DNA of 64,000 bases from Phymatolithon calcareum (GCA_977006965.1 OZ345353.1:1364001-1428000); one strand, 5' to 3'. Positions 1 through 9,851 are shown, counted from the first letter of the stretch. Notes: generated by a model from the letters alone, not told the origin. A program made the numbers and translations.

Positions 1-1
1 C

Positions 2-223
2 CGCTTAATGATCGACATCAACTCTGCTCGCGAAGCTTACAACAACCGCAGCATGTCTAACATTGCTCTAATCAAGTCGGAGCACAATCCGCCAGACGGA
101 CTAACAAAGGTCCGCTCCAACTCGGCTCTTCAAACTATTTTGGCAACGCACACTATTACGCACCCCATCGAACAGTCCGTCATCGATTCCGAGGCAAAAA
201 CATTTTCTCCGGCATGCTCTTAG
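2..223 (+). pseudogene. 3' end of a Ty1/copia pol (RNase H tail), cut by window edge
   Basis: The reading frame is open from base 2 to a stop at 221-223. It aligns with the last ~75 residues of the copia pol that ends at 20193: both have an 'ID(I/A)..ARE.Y...MSN(I/V)A' block, then an Asn-x-x-Asp/Ala-(G/D)-(L/V)-(T/F)-K block, then 'ITHP(I/V)(N/E)Q'. In the family this is the C-terminal end of the RNase H domain. The residues differ from the complete copy at many sites, so it belongs to a different copia lineage. The rest of the element lies left of the window, and its 3' LTR should follow but cannot be delimited without a second copy. Confidence 0.75.
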
Positions 224-629
224 GCATCAAAGAAGGAGATGTTAAACCAAAGCTTCTGCAACCAGCTGTGCATGATGCCATGCGAGCATGCCATTCTCTC
301 GTCTTATTGGTTGGCCAAACAGGTCAACTTTCGAGTTGAAGTTACACGTAGAGCCACTACTTACAGCAATGGTTTTCTCTCGAGATCCTCATTTCAGCTT
401 CAGATTGAGTACTTTAGGCTGTTCAGTTTTTCCTTCCAACCGAAAGGGAGAACAGCAGAACATCAACCCAGAACAAACACCTTAATAAACAAGGACGTCA
501 ACTTCTTATTTCCACCCCGCTTTACTTGGTGATCTGTCGAAGCAAGCAACCTCAGTTGGCTCTCTTTGCCGCGAACGCCACGATATCTTCCGTGGGTTCC
601 CGGCATAGTAACCTCCTGTTGCATTCATT
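224..629. other. No gene seen; probable copia 3' LTR region
   Basis: About 400 bases follow the copia pol stop. No coding frame with recognisable content is visible. By position this should include the 3' LTR of the partial copia element, but no repeat copy inside the window confirms it. Confidence 0.3.
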
Positions 630-1049
630 TCATTCGGCGTCGGTGTACCCCCGACGCCTCAAGTCATCCATTTCGTCTTGCCGACACCATCGGCATTCAT
701 GACGAATTTCATCATTGCTGAGTGCCGATGAGTTTGACGCTGAGGTGCGCTTGTCGAAGATGAATCGATTCGATTCCACAGAGGCCTCTGTATCTTGCAT
801 GCATGTTCTTGCACCAAGAACCAAAACGCCTTGAGAAAAGGTTACCTTCGAGAAGAGTTGTGCTTCGTGAAAACCATCTGTCACCCAGATAAACGGAAGT
901 TGATATTCCACCATCGGTCCCACGAGGGCCTTGTAAAGTCGTACGCACATGGAATGCGAGAGTCCGCGAGCGTGGAGGCCGATTTTTTCCGGGCTTGTCA
1001 GCCGATAATTGGCAACGTCGAATATTGCGATTCTAGATGTTTCTTTCAC
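630..1049 (-). pseudogene. LINE reverse-transcriptase C-terminal fragment
   Basis: The minus-strand frame reads like the region just after the catalytic core of LINE reverse transcriptases. It has an 'LYKALVGPMVEYQLPF' block, matching the 'TYKALIQPRWEYAMHL' block of the LINE-B copy at ~6200. No YxDD catalytic motif is included, so this is a fragment. The downstream part does not align well with LINE-B, suggesting another family or decay. Confidence 0.55.
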
Positions 1050-1592
1050 GGAGAGGACGAGTTGGCACGGGAAGATAGTCCTTTACGGAATTCTGAGCGC
1101 CTTTTCTCTTGCTTGTTGTGGCGACGCGAAGTTATCACATTTGGGTTCAGAATATAATAAAAGAGCTTGACGGGCATAAAATGATTCTGAAATCATGTCT
1201 TGAAAATAACCCGTTCATCTTTCCCTTATATACAATTGTCCTGGTACCTTGCTCGCTTCTGCAGAAGATATTTTCTCTCATCTGCCCACTTCTTCCTTTC
1301 GCCATACCTCAATATTTCTTCTCTCCTATAAACAGCTCCCTCCTGTGCTTTCTGAGTGGTTTGTTGCAAGTCTTCATATTTTCTTAGATACTCAAAGTCC
1401 TTCATTTCTTCCTATATGTCTTCCTCTTCCTCACAGTATTCGTCTGTTTCTTCAATGTGCCTTTTATGCGTTACAAAACTCAAGCGAAAGCTTTTGACTT
1501 GATGACCTCTCCTCATTTATGTCAGCACAGAACTCGTACCCGACATTGGAGAGAGATGTTTCCGCAACGTGTATTATAACCTAGATGGAGGA
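1050..1592. repeat. Degenerate LINE-A-like sequence (minus orientation, ~1288-1480)
   Basis: The T/C-rich stretch 1288-1480 resembles 60175-60350 and 21950-22040 in the same orientation. These are the coding regions upstream of the LINE-A 3' terminus read on the minus strand. It is interrupted by stops and has no 3' end of its own. Nothing else is recognisable in this interval. Confidence 0.4.
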
Positions 1593-1602
1593 ATTCAATA
1601 TG

Positions 1603-1977
1603 AATTTATTACCCCGCTCCCCGCTGCTGAGAAGGAAGCTGCTTGGTGGATTGTGAAAATGTTTACTGTGCTTTCTGTTTTGCCGCTGGTTTTTCTGACA
1701 CCTCTTTGAAGAAAATCAGTACTAGGTGCATACTTTTGTGTCACAGCCGTGATTGAGCTGGTCGCGCTCCAACGCATTCTATCTTCATCCAAGATTAGTC
1801 CTGAAATTGAATATGAATGTAAGCGACTCACTAGAGTACTTGTTGGGAGAGAAATACGAATCAAGGATATACTGAATAGTCAAACTACGTTAGCCTAGAA
1901 AATCGTGCGAAAGCGGCCCTGTTACTCTTGAAGAGAGGCCTTGGGAGCTTTTAAAATAAATGAACACATATCCCCCG
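1603..1977 (+). mobile_element. LINE-A, 5'-truncated copy with target-site duplication
   Basis: The 3' part is the common LINE-A ending: end of the ORF, then GCTTTTAAAATAAA and a terminus close to ACACATATCC, so stop codon and AATAAA signal lie within ~25 bases of the end. The copy is flanked by the 10-bp direct repeat ATTCAATATG at 1593-1602 and 1978-1987. It carries the 'ALQRILSS...SPEIEYECKRLTR.LVGREIRIKDIL' C-terminal coding block in plus orientation. That block matches 21571-21897 (minus). Confidence 0.8.
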
Positions 1978-1987
1978 ATTCAATATG

Positions 1988-2217
1988 TGGACGAAAAAGG
2001 TGTTGCAGGATCCTGAAAACCGAGTTGTCAATTTTCAGGAGAATCACTATATACTATATCTGAAACGTAAATATTAAACACAAAAAGTAAGATAAAGAGT
2101 CCCTATATCTTTGTGATTAGTTGAAAATATTCAACGAAATATTCATTGTGTAAAATAAAGTTTCATTTATTATGTTTATTTATTTTAAATATTAAATTTA
2201 TTAATTTTAATTGTAAT
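1988..2217. other. AT-rich tract, possible organelle-derived DNA
   Basis: From about 2080 the base composition falls to very low GC and stays so through the tRNA to ~2330. No ORF is present. The composition and the attached tRNA suggest an organellar insertion, but the ends are not defined. Confidence 0.35.
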
Positions 2218-2289
2218 CGAGAGAGACGGGACTCGAACCCGCAATATTTAATGCGACAGATTAACACCTAACCTTTAGGTTTCTCTCTC
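2218..2289 (-). tRNA. trnD: tRNA-Asp (GUC), organelle-like
   Basis: The minus strand folds into a complete 72-nt cloverleaf. The 7-bp acceptor stem is GAGAGAG/CTCTCTC, the D stem ACCT/AGGT, and the 5-bp anticodon stem TTAAT/ATTAA with loop CTGTCGC. Loop positions 3-5 are GTC, the Asp anticodon. The variable loop has 5 nt, the T stem is GCGGG/CCCGT with loop TTCGAGT, and the discriminator base is G, as expected for Asp. No CCA is encoded and there is no intron. The small D loop, AT-rich anticodon stem and AT-rich flanks look mitochondrial rather than nuclear, so this is probably a transferred organellar copy. Whether it is transcribed is unknown. Confidence 0.85.
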
Positions 2290-2621
2290 TAGTTATTTAT
2301 CTCTAACTAGTATTAAATTAGCTGGGCTGCTGTGAATCCCCTGCTTATTTAGTTTGTCAAAGTGCCTTCGACATCGGCCGGCAGAGTCTTGACCGTTTGC
2401 AATTGCTTGACGTACAAGCTGTGCGACACGTCAGGCGGAAATGATTCTTTGACGCTGCTTGGAAGCAGGCCAGGAGAGCAATTAACGGAATATTTATTGG
2501 GGGTCGTCGTGAGAGTGCAATTGCTACGGCAATAACTGTCGCGGTACCAATAGCTACTGCAATAACTCTCAAGCTCCCAATATACTGGTATTTCGCATTG
2601 AGCGCAATCGGAGTCGAGAGC

Positions 2622-3101
2622 TTACATAGTCTGCAGTTCCTCTTGTTCGGCATCTTCCGCCACCCTTTTAGCAACAATATCGCTACGTGCGCTTGACATA
2701 GCAACCACGAAGATCTTCGCATCCCAATAGCCTCGATTAACTTTGAGGAACAAAAGAGACTCAAATAATAAAGGGGTCATGCTTTGCCTGTTGCTCGCCA
2801 ATATTCCACCAGCGAGTGAGAACCGACGCTCGATTTCTGCCGATGAACAGATGATGAAATCTAGATTCATGTATCGATGTTCAGTACTTCGGCGGCGTCG
2901 CTTCCGTTTTTCAAAAATCTCAGCCATAGATAGTGATCCATCGTCCTCGTCCGCATGATTACCGTTCGCAATCGTATCAACTGGCTTCTTAAGAGCTGCA
3001 CAAGCCGCTTTTTCTTCGTCAGTCAGTGTGTCGATATCGTTTAGTTGAATTTTGACAACGCCTGATTCGAAGACTGAACAAAATTCGTCCATCTTCTCCA
3101 T
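2622..3101 (-). pseudogene. hAT transposase C-terminal dimerisation domain
   Basis: The 159-codon frame contains the conserved end of hAT transposases, seen as 'SSAEIERRFSLAGG', 'NRQSMTP' and 'ESLLFLKVNRGYWD' at residues ~85-128. This block mediates dimer formation in the family. The preceding ~80 residues are acidic and basic with a KRKRRRR run, possibly nuclear localisation. The catalytic DDE region that normally precedes this domain is missing. The frame overlaps the N-terminal fragment upstream in another phase, so the transposase is broken. Confidence 0.8.
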
Positions 3102-3387
3102 CCTGCAGTGAAAGCGTTGAACTCACGCGGTACAGTTCCATCAACTTGGCCTCATCGCCACTTGCAACACAAGAAATCAAATGCGAGTATGGGTTTGTCC
3201 ACCCAGTTCCTTTCTCGAGAGATACGACCGGAGGGGTGTTTTTGCAACGGTTCTTTCTCGGGCACGCGTATACCCAGCAACTCATTTCGCGAGCGCTCCC
3301 TTTTCGCGAGGTAACCTTCTTCACGGTGTCAGGTTCTCGTGTCATGAGCGCTTTCACGACATGTTCTCGCTTCAGTCGTGCGGCCAT
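3019..3387 (-). pseudogene. hAT transposase N-terminal part (BED-like finger)
   Basis: Residues ~25-75 hold two spaced cysteines (C37, C42) plus later His and Cys residues, in a context resembling the BED zinc finger that hAT transposases use to bind their ends. It lies directly upstream of the dimerisation fragment, in the same orientation and inside the same TIRs. The assignment rests on position and pattern. The finger is not a perfect match. Confidence 0.5.
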
Positions 3388-3693
3388 CGGTCGGCCGAGT
3401 GTGCAACCACGGAAGGAGGGATGTGAACGATGAGGGAATTTCCACCCAGTTTCTACCCATCAGTTCCACCGTGGAAACGACGCATACAGCTAGAATAGAA
3501 CAGCGAGTTTGTATCGATGCGTGGTACGCTTATCGACAGATATAACTCAGATCTGCTAGCCAATACGTACTTCAATTGTTTACGACGGAGCAGTTTACGT
3601 TGCCATTGGAAACGACGGGCCAATTTACGGAAATAGCAGTATATTGCCGTAAATTGCAGTACCAGTATACTGCTCCCATGCCCTGTTTGGAAG

Positions 3694-4122
3694 GCGTGCA
3701 CATCACCTGAGTCAACTCCTCACAATCGGGAGGTAGGCGACAATTTGTACGCGACCTCTACGCTTCTCTCCTGCTGTATTCCCTTGGACTCTGCCACAAG
3801 ATCTTCTGGTGTGCGACGAAATTAAAACTTTCCATCTTGTCAAGATGAACGGTATTCAAAGTGGGCATCATCCTTTCGGTATATGCTTACCTACAACGGT
3901 GCGACATCTTCCTAGTACGCGTGGGGAATTGGGAGGGTATCCGATGTCCATAATATATATTTTCCGCTCTGTAAAATAAATCTGCTGATTCACTTGCAAA
4001 TGACCGATAATCTACACATTCTGTTGGGTACCTAAATTACTGTAGCTTGGAGTGTTTCACTAGTGCCCTGCCTGTACTATTAAAGGACCGAGCGTCCATA
4101 AATGCATCCATTTTTACAATGA
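3694..4122. other. No gene seen
   Basis: Sequence between the hAT element and the LINE-D copy. No convincing coding frame, RNA or repeat was recognised. Confidence 0.4.
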
Positions 4123-4555
4123 ATGAGTACAAACATGGTGCGAATACGAATTTTACTTATTGCCTATATACAAAATGCAATCAAGGACTTTGAAAAGAAG
4201 TTTTTCAGACGGATTTTTTGTTCTCTCCCTAGAAGAAGAAAAGCGAAGCACAGGCTTCTTTGCACGCACTGGTTATTTCACCGCTTCCTGTACTCATGGC
4301 AAGAGCAAGCAAGAAACAAAGATTCCGAACTGGATGAAGCCCTCAAGGGTTTTTCAAACTTAAGGCCCCAACAACGGCTTTCCGATATTCAAAAAGAGAT
4401 GCCGGAAATGGCAGTTGATACTGTCCAAAGAAAAAGTCCTAAACCAACTACTTAAATGAGAACGTAAGCGAAGGATTGTAGCGCAACGAAAGTCTCTCAG
4501 GTGTAATGATAATGGACAAAGGGAGCTACAATTAAACAGAAATCCAATCCAATCC
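4123..4555 (+). mobile_element. LINE-D 3' end with AATCC-repeat tail
   Basis: The frame 4123-4455 contains an 'AIKDFEKKFFRRIF' block typical of the post-RT region of LINEs and ends in 'DTVQRKSPKPTT'. A ~95-base 3' tail follows, ending in AATTAAACAG and short AATCC repeats. The same sequence recurs at 53990-54300, where it has a TSD. The 5' limit is uncertain and the RT core is absent. Confidence 0.7.
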
Positions 4556-4559
4556 CTAG

Positions 4560-4660
4560 GGGGATATATGTTGATTTATTTTAAAAGCACCTAAGACCTC
4601 ACTGTGAGTAACGGGGCAGCTTCTCAATTACTTCTAATTTACCGAGTTCTAGAAGGCCTT
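4560..4660 (-). mobile_element. LINE-A 3' stub
   Basis: The sequence starts with GGGATATATGTTGATTT and AAAAGCACC, the inverted LINE-A terminus, and retains only the last ~100 bases. It directly abuts the LINE-D tail. No target duplication was found. Confidence 0.6.
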
Positions 4661-4904
4661 ACATTCTCGGCCTCCTACCAGTCAACGTCGAGGAATGCTA
4701 TCTCTCAACAAGGACAACGGGGAAACGCGGTATGTATTTAGAGGAATGGCTTGTTTTCGTTGCGTGTTAACGCAAGGCTGTCATCAATCTGAAGTAAATC
4801 TGATTGGCTGTTAAGAGGTAAGGCTTCGAACTCCAGCTCCAATGAAAACGGACGGAATAGTATAAACATTCTTTTTGTACCGACCCCTCAAAAATGTAGT
4901 CTTG

Positions 4905-6331
4905 TTTTTAAAAATTTGGAATTTATTAAACGCCCTCAGCAACACTAATGGGACTGTAAGGGAGATACGTTTTGCTTTCTACTTCTCTTGTAGCCCCTTT
5001 ACTACGGTCGGATGTGCGCAGGCCGATTTAAGTTTAGAGTCGCTGCCCTAGCTGCAAAAACCCTCATCCTAGAAGGTTGGAGGGAAAAGCTTAGAGTTCG
5101 CTTCTCTTGTTTTATAGCTGGTTCAGAACCTTATCTTGCTGGCTAGTGCTCTATTCGAGGTCGACCTAGAATACGATTGTCAAGAACAGTACTTGATCTA
5201 GTTCTTTGTCAGTCACCTTAGTGTCCTCTTCAGTTAGGCGGTATCTTCCAAGGTACTCCTTGAGATCGGGGGATATATGCTGATTTATTTTAAAAGCTCC
5301 TGAAGCCTCAAATTGAGTAACAGGGCAGCTTCTCGCTGTTTTCGATACTTATCTCTCTACTCTCCTTCTAATATCTCCTGAATTCGAATTTCTCTCCTGT
5401 GAGGGCCCGAGTACGTCTTTTGCATTCATATTCCGTTTCTTGGTCCATCTTCATAGACCGTAATATACGTTGCAACGCGATAAGCTCCACCACAGCACCA
5501 GTCCCAAAGTATTTCGCCAGAATGGATTTTCTCCACAAAGGAACTCTGTTGAAAATGACTCGCAGGCATCTCAACACTCCTTGAGATTGTTCATAAGAGC
5601 TGGTACTGTATCCCCGAATTTATTTTCGAGAAGTGTGATACTCATCGGGGGGAAACGCCCGAATGCCCATTTCACTGCTAATTGGCGGTGTCTAGCTCTC
5701 GTAAGTCGGATGATCACCGGAGAGAACCCGGGAAAATCGTAAGGAATTTTTTCTATTTCTGTTGGACTCCAAGACGTCTCCTTCTTCTTTGAAGAACAAA
5801 TCATTAAGTGATTTCGCTGAAACTCCTGGCTTGAGATAGGGCAGTGCTGCGTCAAAAGGGTCATGTTATCATTGCCGAAATGTCTCGATTCACCCATTGT
5901 AATTCCACAAAGTCCCTTTCTTCCCTTGGGCAGGCCAATAGGCTCTGTTTTCTATTTCTGGCTCGCTCCAGCATTCGGAGCGCTAAAACAAGTCTTCCGT
6001 TTTTTGCATTGTGTATACGGCAAAGAAGGCTAAGCCTGGCGGTTCGGTTTTTTGCGACTGGGCCAAACACTTGTGTGAAAAATGCTTTCTCCACTTCTGT
6101 AATAGCTGTCTGTACTCTTGGCGTCCATGGTGTCAGGTGCATGGCGTACTCCCACCTTGGTTGTATCAACGCCTTGTATGTCTTGACTACCTTCAAGGGG
6201 CTAAGCCACCGTAATGAGAGACCGAGAGATAGTATAAATAGTCTGCTGCATCCAGGAAAACCCTTGAGCGGCATGCCGTGGGAATAATATATTAACCAAT
6301 TATGGACGGTTAAATGCTCCTTTGTGAGCAC
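4905..6331 (-). mobile_element. LINE-B copy, split by a LINE-A insertion
   Basis: On the minus strand, 6331-5861 codes for the post-RT region ('TYKALIQPRWEY', then 'VEKAFFTQVFG'). 5897-5588 continues in a shifted frame with 'RHRQLAVKWAFGRFPP' and a 'GDTVPALMNNLKE' block. After the inserted LINE-A the same frame resumes at 5266 ('YLGRYRLTEEDTK') and ends near 5165. The untranslated end runs to ~4905, where GCGTTTAATAAATTCC is followed by an A-rich tail. It is 5'-truncated, frameshifted and lacks the RT core. The 3' UTR matches 33715-33935. Confidence 0.75.
5267..5575 (-). mobile_element. LINE-A copy nested in LINE-B
   Basis: It has the LINE-A terminus (GGGGGATATATGCTGATTT on the plus strand) and the C-terminal coding block with 'PLWRKSILAKYFG' and 'ETEYECKRRTRAL'. 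Direct repeats ACTCCTTGAGAT at 5255-5266 and 5576-5587 flank it. Removing the copy and one repeat restores an uninterrupted LINE-B C-terminus, confirming an insertion. Confidence 0.85.
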
Positions 6332-6740
6332 ACGAAGAGAAGAGATCAGAGGTCATCACTGGCCATCATAGCAAATTTATGTGCGACTGTATTCGTGGCT
6401 CTTCGTGACCTCCATGATGCTGAGCCTAAGAAAGGTAATAACTCGCTGTTATTCTGCGCTGCATACCGTTTCATGACACTGCGGATTATTTTTAAAAATA
6501 ATCTTTTTTTACCTTTTGTACGGATTTTCTAAATATCAATACCGAATATATTCGGCATTGAGGATTCGTAATTTCTGTACAACGTTCATCAGCGTGGATT
6601 TTTGCAAACTCTGCATATCGTCTCGCAGCGGAAAAAATCTCCAACCTCGTGCTGCCCGTGAGACCTGGCATTCTGGTGGCAATTGCCCTGCCCCTCGACC
6701 AGGCCGAGCCGGCAGTGCTGAGGGACAACATGTGTAGTTT
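6332..6740. other. No gene seen
   Basis: No supported coding frame or repeat could be recognised here. Confidence 0.4.
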
Positions 6741-6835
6741 TTTAGCTTTATTCAATAATTTTTATTTAAAACCTCACAGCCTTACGAATACACAGACAAG
6801 GTTTGCTCAGCTGCTACCTTCCTGTGTGTAGTCCG
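6741..6835 (-). repeat. LINE-C 3' remnant
   Basis: The inverted end (TTTATTTAAAACCTCACAGC, then ACGAATACACAGACAAGG and GCTCAGCTGCTACC) matches the other LINE-C copies at 7251 and 53268. The remnant is too short to code and no target duplication was identified. Confidence 0.55.
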
Positions 6836-7235
6836 GTGAAACGTACGGCCAGTCAGAGATGGCGGGGAAAGTTTGGTTCCTATATCATCCTATCTCCTAT
6901 GCAATGTTCATGAGGTTCGCTGAGGGCGTCCCCGGTACTAGACGTCGGGTCTTGAGGGACATCTATTTGAATTTTCGTACCTTGACTTCAGATCAGTCCT
7001 TCTTCGTGACCGTAGCGGCTGCAACGCATCACCCTTGCAGTCTCGTGTGTGTTGTTGAGGGCATTTAATAAACTCCAAATTCAAATAAGGCCTTCTTCGT
7101 GTTCCATGCACTCGATGATGGTCTTGCTGATTAGCCAAAGCTCATTCAGTGCTTTCTCGGTATCCAATCTGTTGTCTTCTTTCAGTTCATATCCTGTCAT
7201 ATAGTTTTCCAGGGTCGGTCTTTCAGCTGTGCTGT
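6836..7235. repeat. Possible degraded LINE sequence
   Basis: A plus-strand GAGGGCATTTAATAAACTCC near 7056 resembles a LINE-B 3' end. A minus-strand frame at 7081-7263 looks coding-like but matches nothing I recognise. Only the repeat-end resemblance can be supported. Confidence 0.3.
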
Positions 7236-7250
7236 GGTCTGTTCTTGTGG

Positions 7251-7305
7251 TTTTTTTGAGCAAAGTTTATTTAAAAGCCCCACAGACTTCCGAAGATATG
7301 AGCAA
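7251..7305 (-). mobile_element. LINE-C, very short copy with TSD
   Basis: A 55-base inverted LINE-C terminus (TTTATTTAAAAGCCCCACAG) lies between GGTCTGTTCTTGTGG at 7236-7250 and GGTCTGTTCTTTTGG at 7306-7320, a 15-bp duplication with one mismatch. This is an extremely 5'-truncated retroposon. Confidence 0.7.
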
Positions 7306-7320
7306 GGTCTGTTCTTTTGG

Positions 7321-7866
7321 TGCAATTTCGAGTGTTGCCAATAAGTATAACGGGATTTTCGTGCCACTGTCGAGGTAGGTGTGGGAGTACACTATGTTGG
7401 CCCGTATCGGTGCTTCAATCTACAATCGATCTCTTCAATTGCGCGCTACGCACTCACATTGACCGATAGAGGAATGTGTTTTCATGTGACACGGGAACAT
7501 AGATAAAAGAGGCCGTTTCCCGTATTTACACTGGAACCGACTGCTGCTTTGCACTCTATCTCTCAGCAGCCCTCTTCAAACGCTCGCGGATTATTATCTC
7601 CGCGGCGATGACGTTTTTTGTGTCGAACATAGCAATGACTTGGCGTACGGCGATTAAGATTGAGGCTCAGGGCTTATAATCATCTCTACAGCGGCCGCGA
7701 AGATGGAAGCCTCGACCTGTGTAGTCTCTGAATACAAATTCAGATTCCGTGTTGACACATTAATGCATCCGCTTCCGCTCACCTACAAAGCAAAAGAATT
7801 TTCGTGAAGCCATGGCTTTCTTCGATTTCCTCCCCCCCGATTGTCAGTCAAAGCACGAAAACCTGT
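7321..7866. other. No gene seen; gypsy target region
   Basis: No supported gene or repeat. It ends in the ATAC target site used by the gypsy element. Confidence 0.4.
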
Positions 7867-7870
7867 ATAC

Positions 7871-8323
7871 TATAACGCCCTGCACAGTCGTGCTTGTCCG
7901 CAGGGGGACTCCTACTGCGTGGCAAAGATCCATGAATCGGAACGCGAGCGTAAAGTACGTAGCCGAGCGCGAACTGCGCGCAAGCTACTGACCGCAGCGT
8001 TCGCCTTTATTGATACCGCCACCCATTTGACACATACGGATTATTCATTTGCGGAACTCGCAATTCAGACGCCGTTTTGAGCGGAGGATATCAAATGTGA
8101 TGTACGAAGCAGACCCTGGGTCTCAGCGCTGCTTAGTTAGGGGGCGGTTGTATAATACATAAATTCTTGGACGTCTGTCCGCTCACGCTCAATAAAGGCA
8201 GCACTCATCGGGGGATCTCTCCGACTGAGTGACATCGCCATACTTTTGTCTTGCCAACTTGTCAAGAAGGGCGCGCACCGGACTTGGACGCTAAACGCGG
8301 CATTGCATGCACAGGTTGTTACA
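7871..8323 (+). repeat. Gypsy 5' LTR
   Basis: It is identical to 13235-13687 except for two substitutions that I see (TATAAT versus TAGAAT near 8149, and CACGCTC versus CACACTC near 8186). It starts TATAACG and ends TTGTTACA, giving only an imperfect terminal inverted repeat and no canonical TG start. An AATAAA lies near 8192. The gag ATG follows 49 bp after its end. Confidence 0.93.
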
Positions 8324-8372
8324 GTAATTACTCCGTCTGCGCAGGGGGCTGTATTGCATCGTCGCCGTTGCG

Positions 8373-9851
8373 ATGTCTCGTCCGGGGACTCGAAGCGCCA
8401 TCGCCGGTGGCTCCAACAATAGTACCGGAAATGTCAATCCGAGAAGTGCGGAAACAGTCCGCCAAACCATTGTCGAAACTCTAGAGGCACCGCGCCTAGA
8501 GGACATCACCACGGAATCGTTTGTCACTTTCAAGCAGAAGAGGGCGCTATACGAGCGTCGAGTGGAAGAGAAGAACAAGAAAACCGGAGGAAACGTGCCG
8601 GTGACTACCTATTTGAATTCAATTTCCAAGCCTGTGTTAGACATGATGGTCACGGCTCAATGGGTTATCGCTGACAGCGCCGACACGGTCACCGAGGAGA
8701 GCCTCAAAGCTTGTGTGGAAGAGCGGTCATGTGTGGCCGTCGAGGACTACGACCTTGCCCAAATTCATCGCGATATTCAACACGTGAAAATGACCACCTC
8801 CGGAAGTTTGGAGATGTGCGTGTGGAAACTTGGCCTGGCTTACGCCACGGCTCTGGAGAATCGCGGGTACTCTCGGTTCATTGAGACGAGGCAGGGGATC
8901 GCGGTTGAGCACATCTTGAGCATAATCACACACCCACAGCTAAAAAAAAGGCTCACTCTGACGATAAAACTGAGGAAGCAAGACGGTTTTAAGAAGAATT
9001 ATGGTGCATTCATGAGAGAGCTAGCGAAGGAGGCCCGTGAGATCGATAGGCAAGATGCAACCAAGCGAATCCATGCCGACAGTCACCCCGATTCGGAGGA
9101 AGAGATTACGGGAGCCCCTGAACGCCGTCAGTCGCGAAACCGTCGTCGTGATGCGAAGTACGGTGGCAGTGGCCGTGGGAACGGTCGAAGTGACGGCGGC
9201 GGAAGAAGCGGCAAATCCGACAGCGGCAGTGGTCGTGGAAATCGCGGTGACGGCCGGAAGGGTCCACGAAAGAACAGTAAACCACACTGCCTTAACACGG
9301 ACTGCCCCGAAAGGCATTTTATGAATGAGTGCACTAATACCACACCGGAAGAAAAGAAGCGTCTTCTTGACGTCTATCATAAGACAAAGAAATCCAAAGC
9401 TAATAATAACAAAGGTGATGGAAAGGTCACTCGACTCGGAGGAAACGATGATGACGATGATTCTTCGTTATTTTCTGCAACTTTCTGTAATGGGGCTGTA
9501 GAGGCTATCGTTCTTGCGGACTCCGGCTCAGATGCAAATATCATACCGCCATCTATTCTCGAGCAAATGCTCCAAGCTGATCAGAAGCTCGTAGTTGAGG
9601 CGTTGCCAAGGACAGTGAACTATGGCTTGGCTGATGCAACGGCCCCACCGTTGCCATGCAGCCGCAAGGTTACCGCTACAGTGCTCGAGCGCATTCGACA
9701 CGGCTCAAATATGGCCATGCGCAGTGTGGAATGGTTAGTGAGTGACCGCGAGACAGAATATGTTTTCATCGGCAAACGTGTTCTCGCTGCTCTCGGTCTT
9801 GATAACAGGACCTTACTGGCTGCCTCATGCGACCGGTATGGAGGGTGCTAA
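8373..9851 (+). CDS. Gypsy Gag-protease ORF
   Basis: The 492-aa ORF opens with an ATG 49 bp after the LTR. The first ~220 residues are helical capsid-like sequence. A Gly/Arg/Ser-rich nucleic-acid-binding segment follows at ~250-305. A variant zinc knuckle C-x4-C-x3-H-x4-C lies at ~310-324, unlike the usual C-x2-C-x4-H-x4-C. The retroviral-type aspartic protease motif 'LADSGSD' is at ~382. The frame ends a few codons after the protease, where a G run (GGAGGG) appears to have lost one base relative to the downstream pol frame. In the family, Gag assembles the particle and the protease matures it. Confidence 0.88.
   Translation: MSRPGTRSAIAGGSNNSTGNVNPRSAETVRQTIVETLEAPRLEDITTESFVTFKQKRALYERRVEEKNKKTGGNVPVTTYLNSISKPVLDMMVTAQWVIADSADTVTEESLKACVEERSCVAVEDYDLAQIHRDIQHVKMTTSGSLEMCVWKLGLAYATALENRGYSRFIETRQGIAVEHILSIITHPQLKKRLTLTIKLRKQDGFKKNYGAFMRELAKEAREIDRQDATKRIHADSHPDSEEEITGAPERRQSRNRRRDAKYGGSGRGNGRSDGGGRSGKSDSGSGRGNRGDGRKGPRKNSKPHCLNTDCPERHFMNECTNTTPEEKKRLLDVYHKTKKSKANNNKGDGKVTRLGGNDDDDDSSLFSATFCNGAVEAIVLADSGSDANIIPPSILEQMLQADQKLVVEALPRTVNYGLADATAPPLPCSRKVTATVLERIRHGSNMAMRSVEWLVSDRETEYVFIGKRVLAALGLDNRTLLAASCDRYGGC

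Larger units (their letters stand above)
2466..3685 (-). mobile_element. hAT-type DNA transposon, internally deleted
   Basis: Left end CAGGCCAGGAGAGCA and right end (reverse complement) CAGGGCATGGGAGCA match at 12 of 15 bases and start with the CAGG typical of hAT elements. They are flanked by an 8-bp direct repeat, CTTGGAAG at 2458-2465 and TTTGGAAG at 3686-3693 (7 of 8), the TSD length of the superfamily. The interior codes, on the minus strand, for a zinc-finger-like N-terminus and the C-terminal dimerisation domain of a hAT transposase. The catalytic region is absent, so the element cannot move itself. Confidence 0.8.

Noticed and set aside
9845-9851. Programmed -1 frameshift between gypsy gag-protease and pol
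   Set aside because: No slippery heptamer seen, and two more -1 changes follow inside pol; single-base loss in a G run explains it better. Kept as a question in findings.
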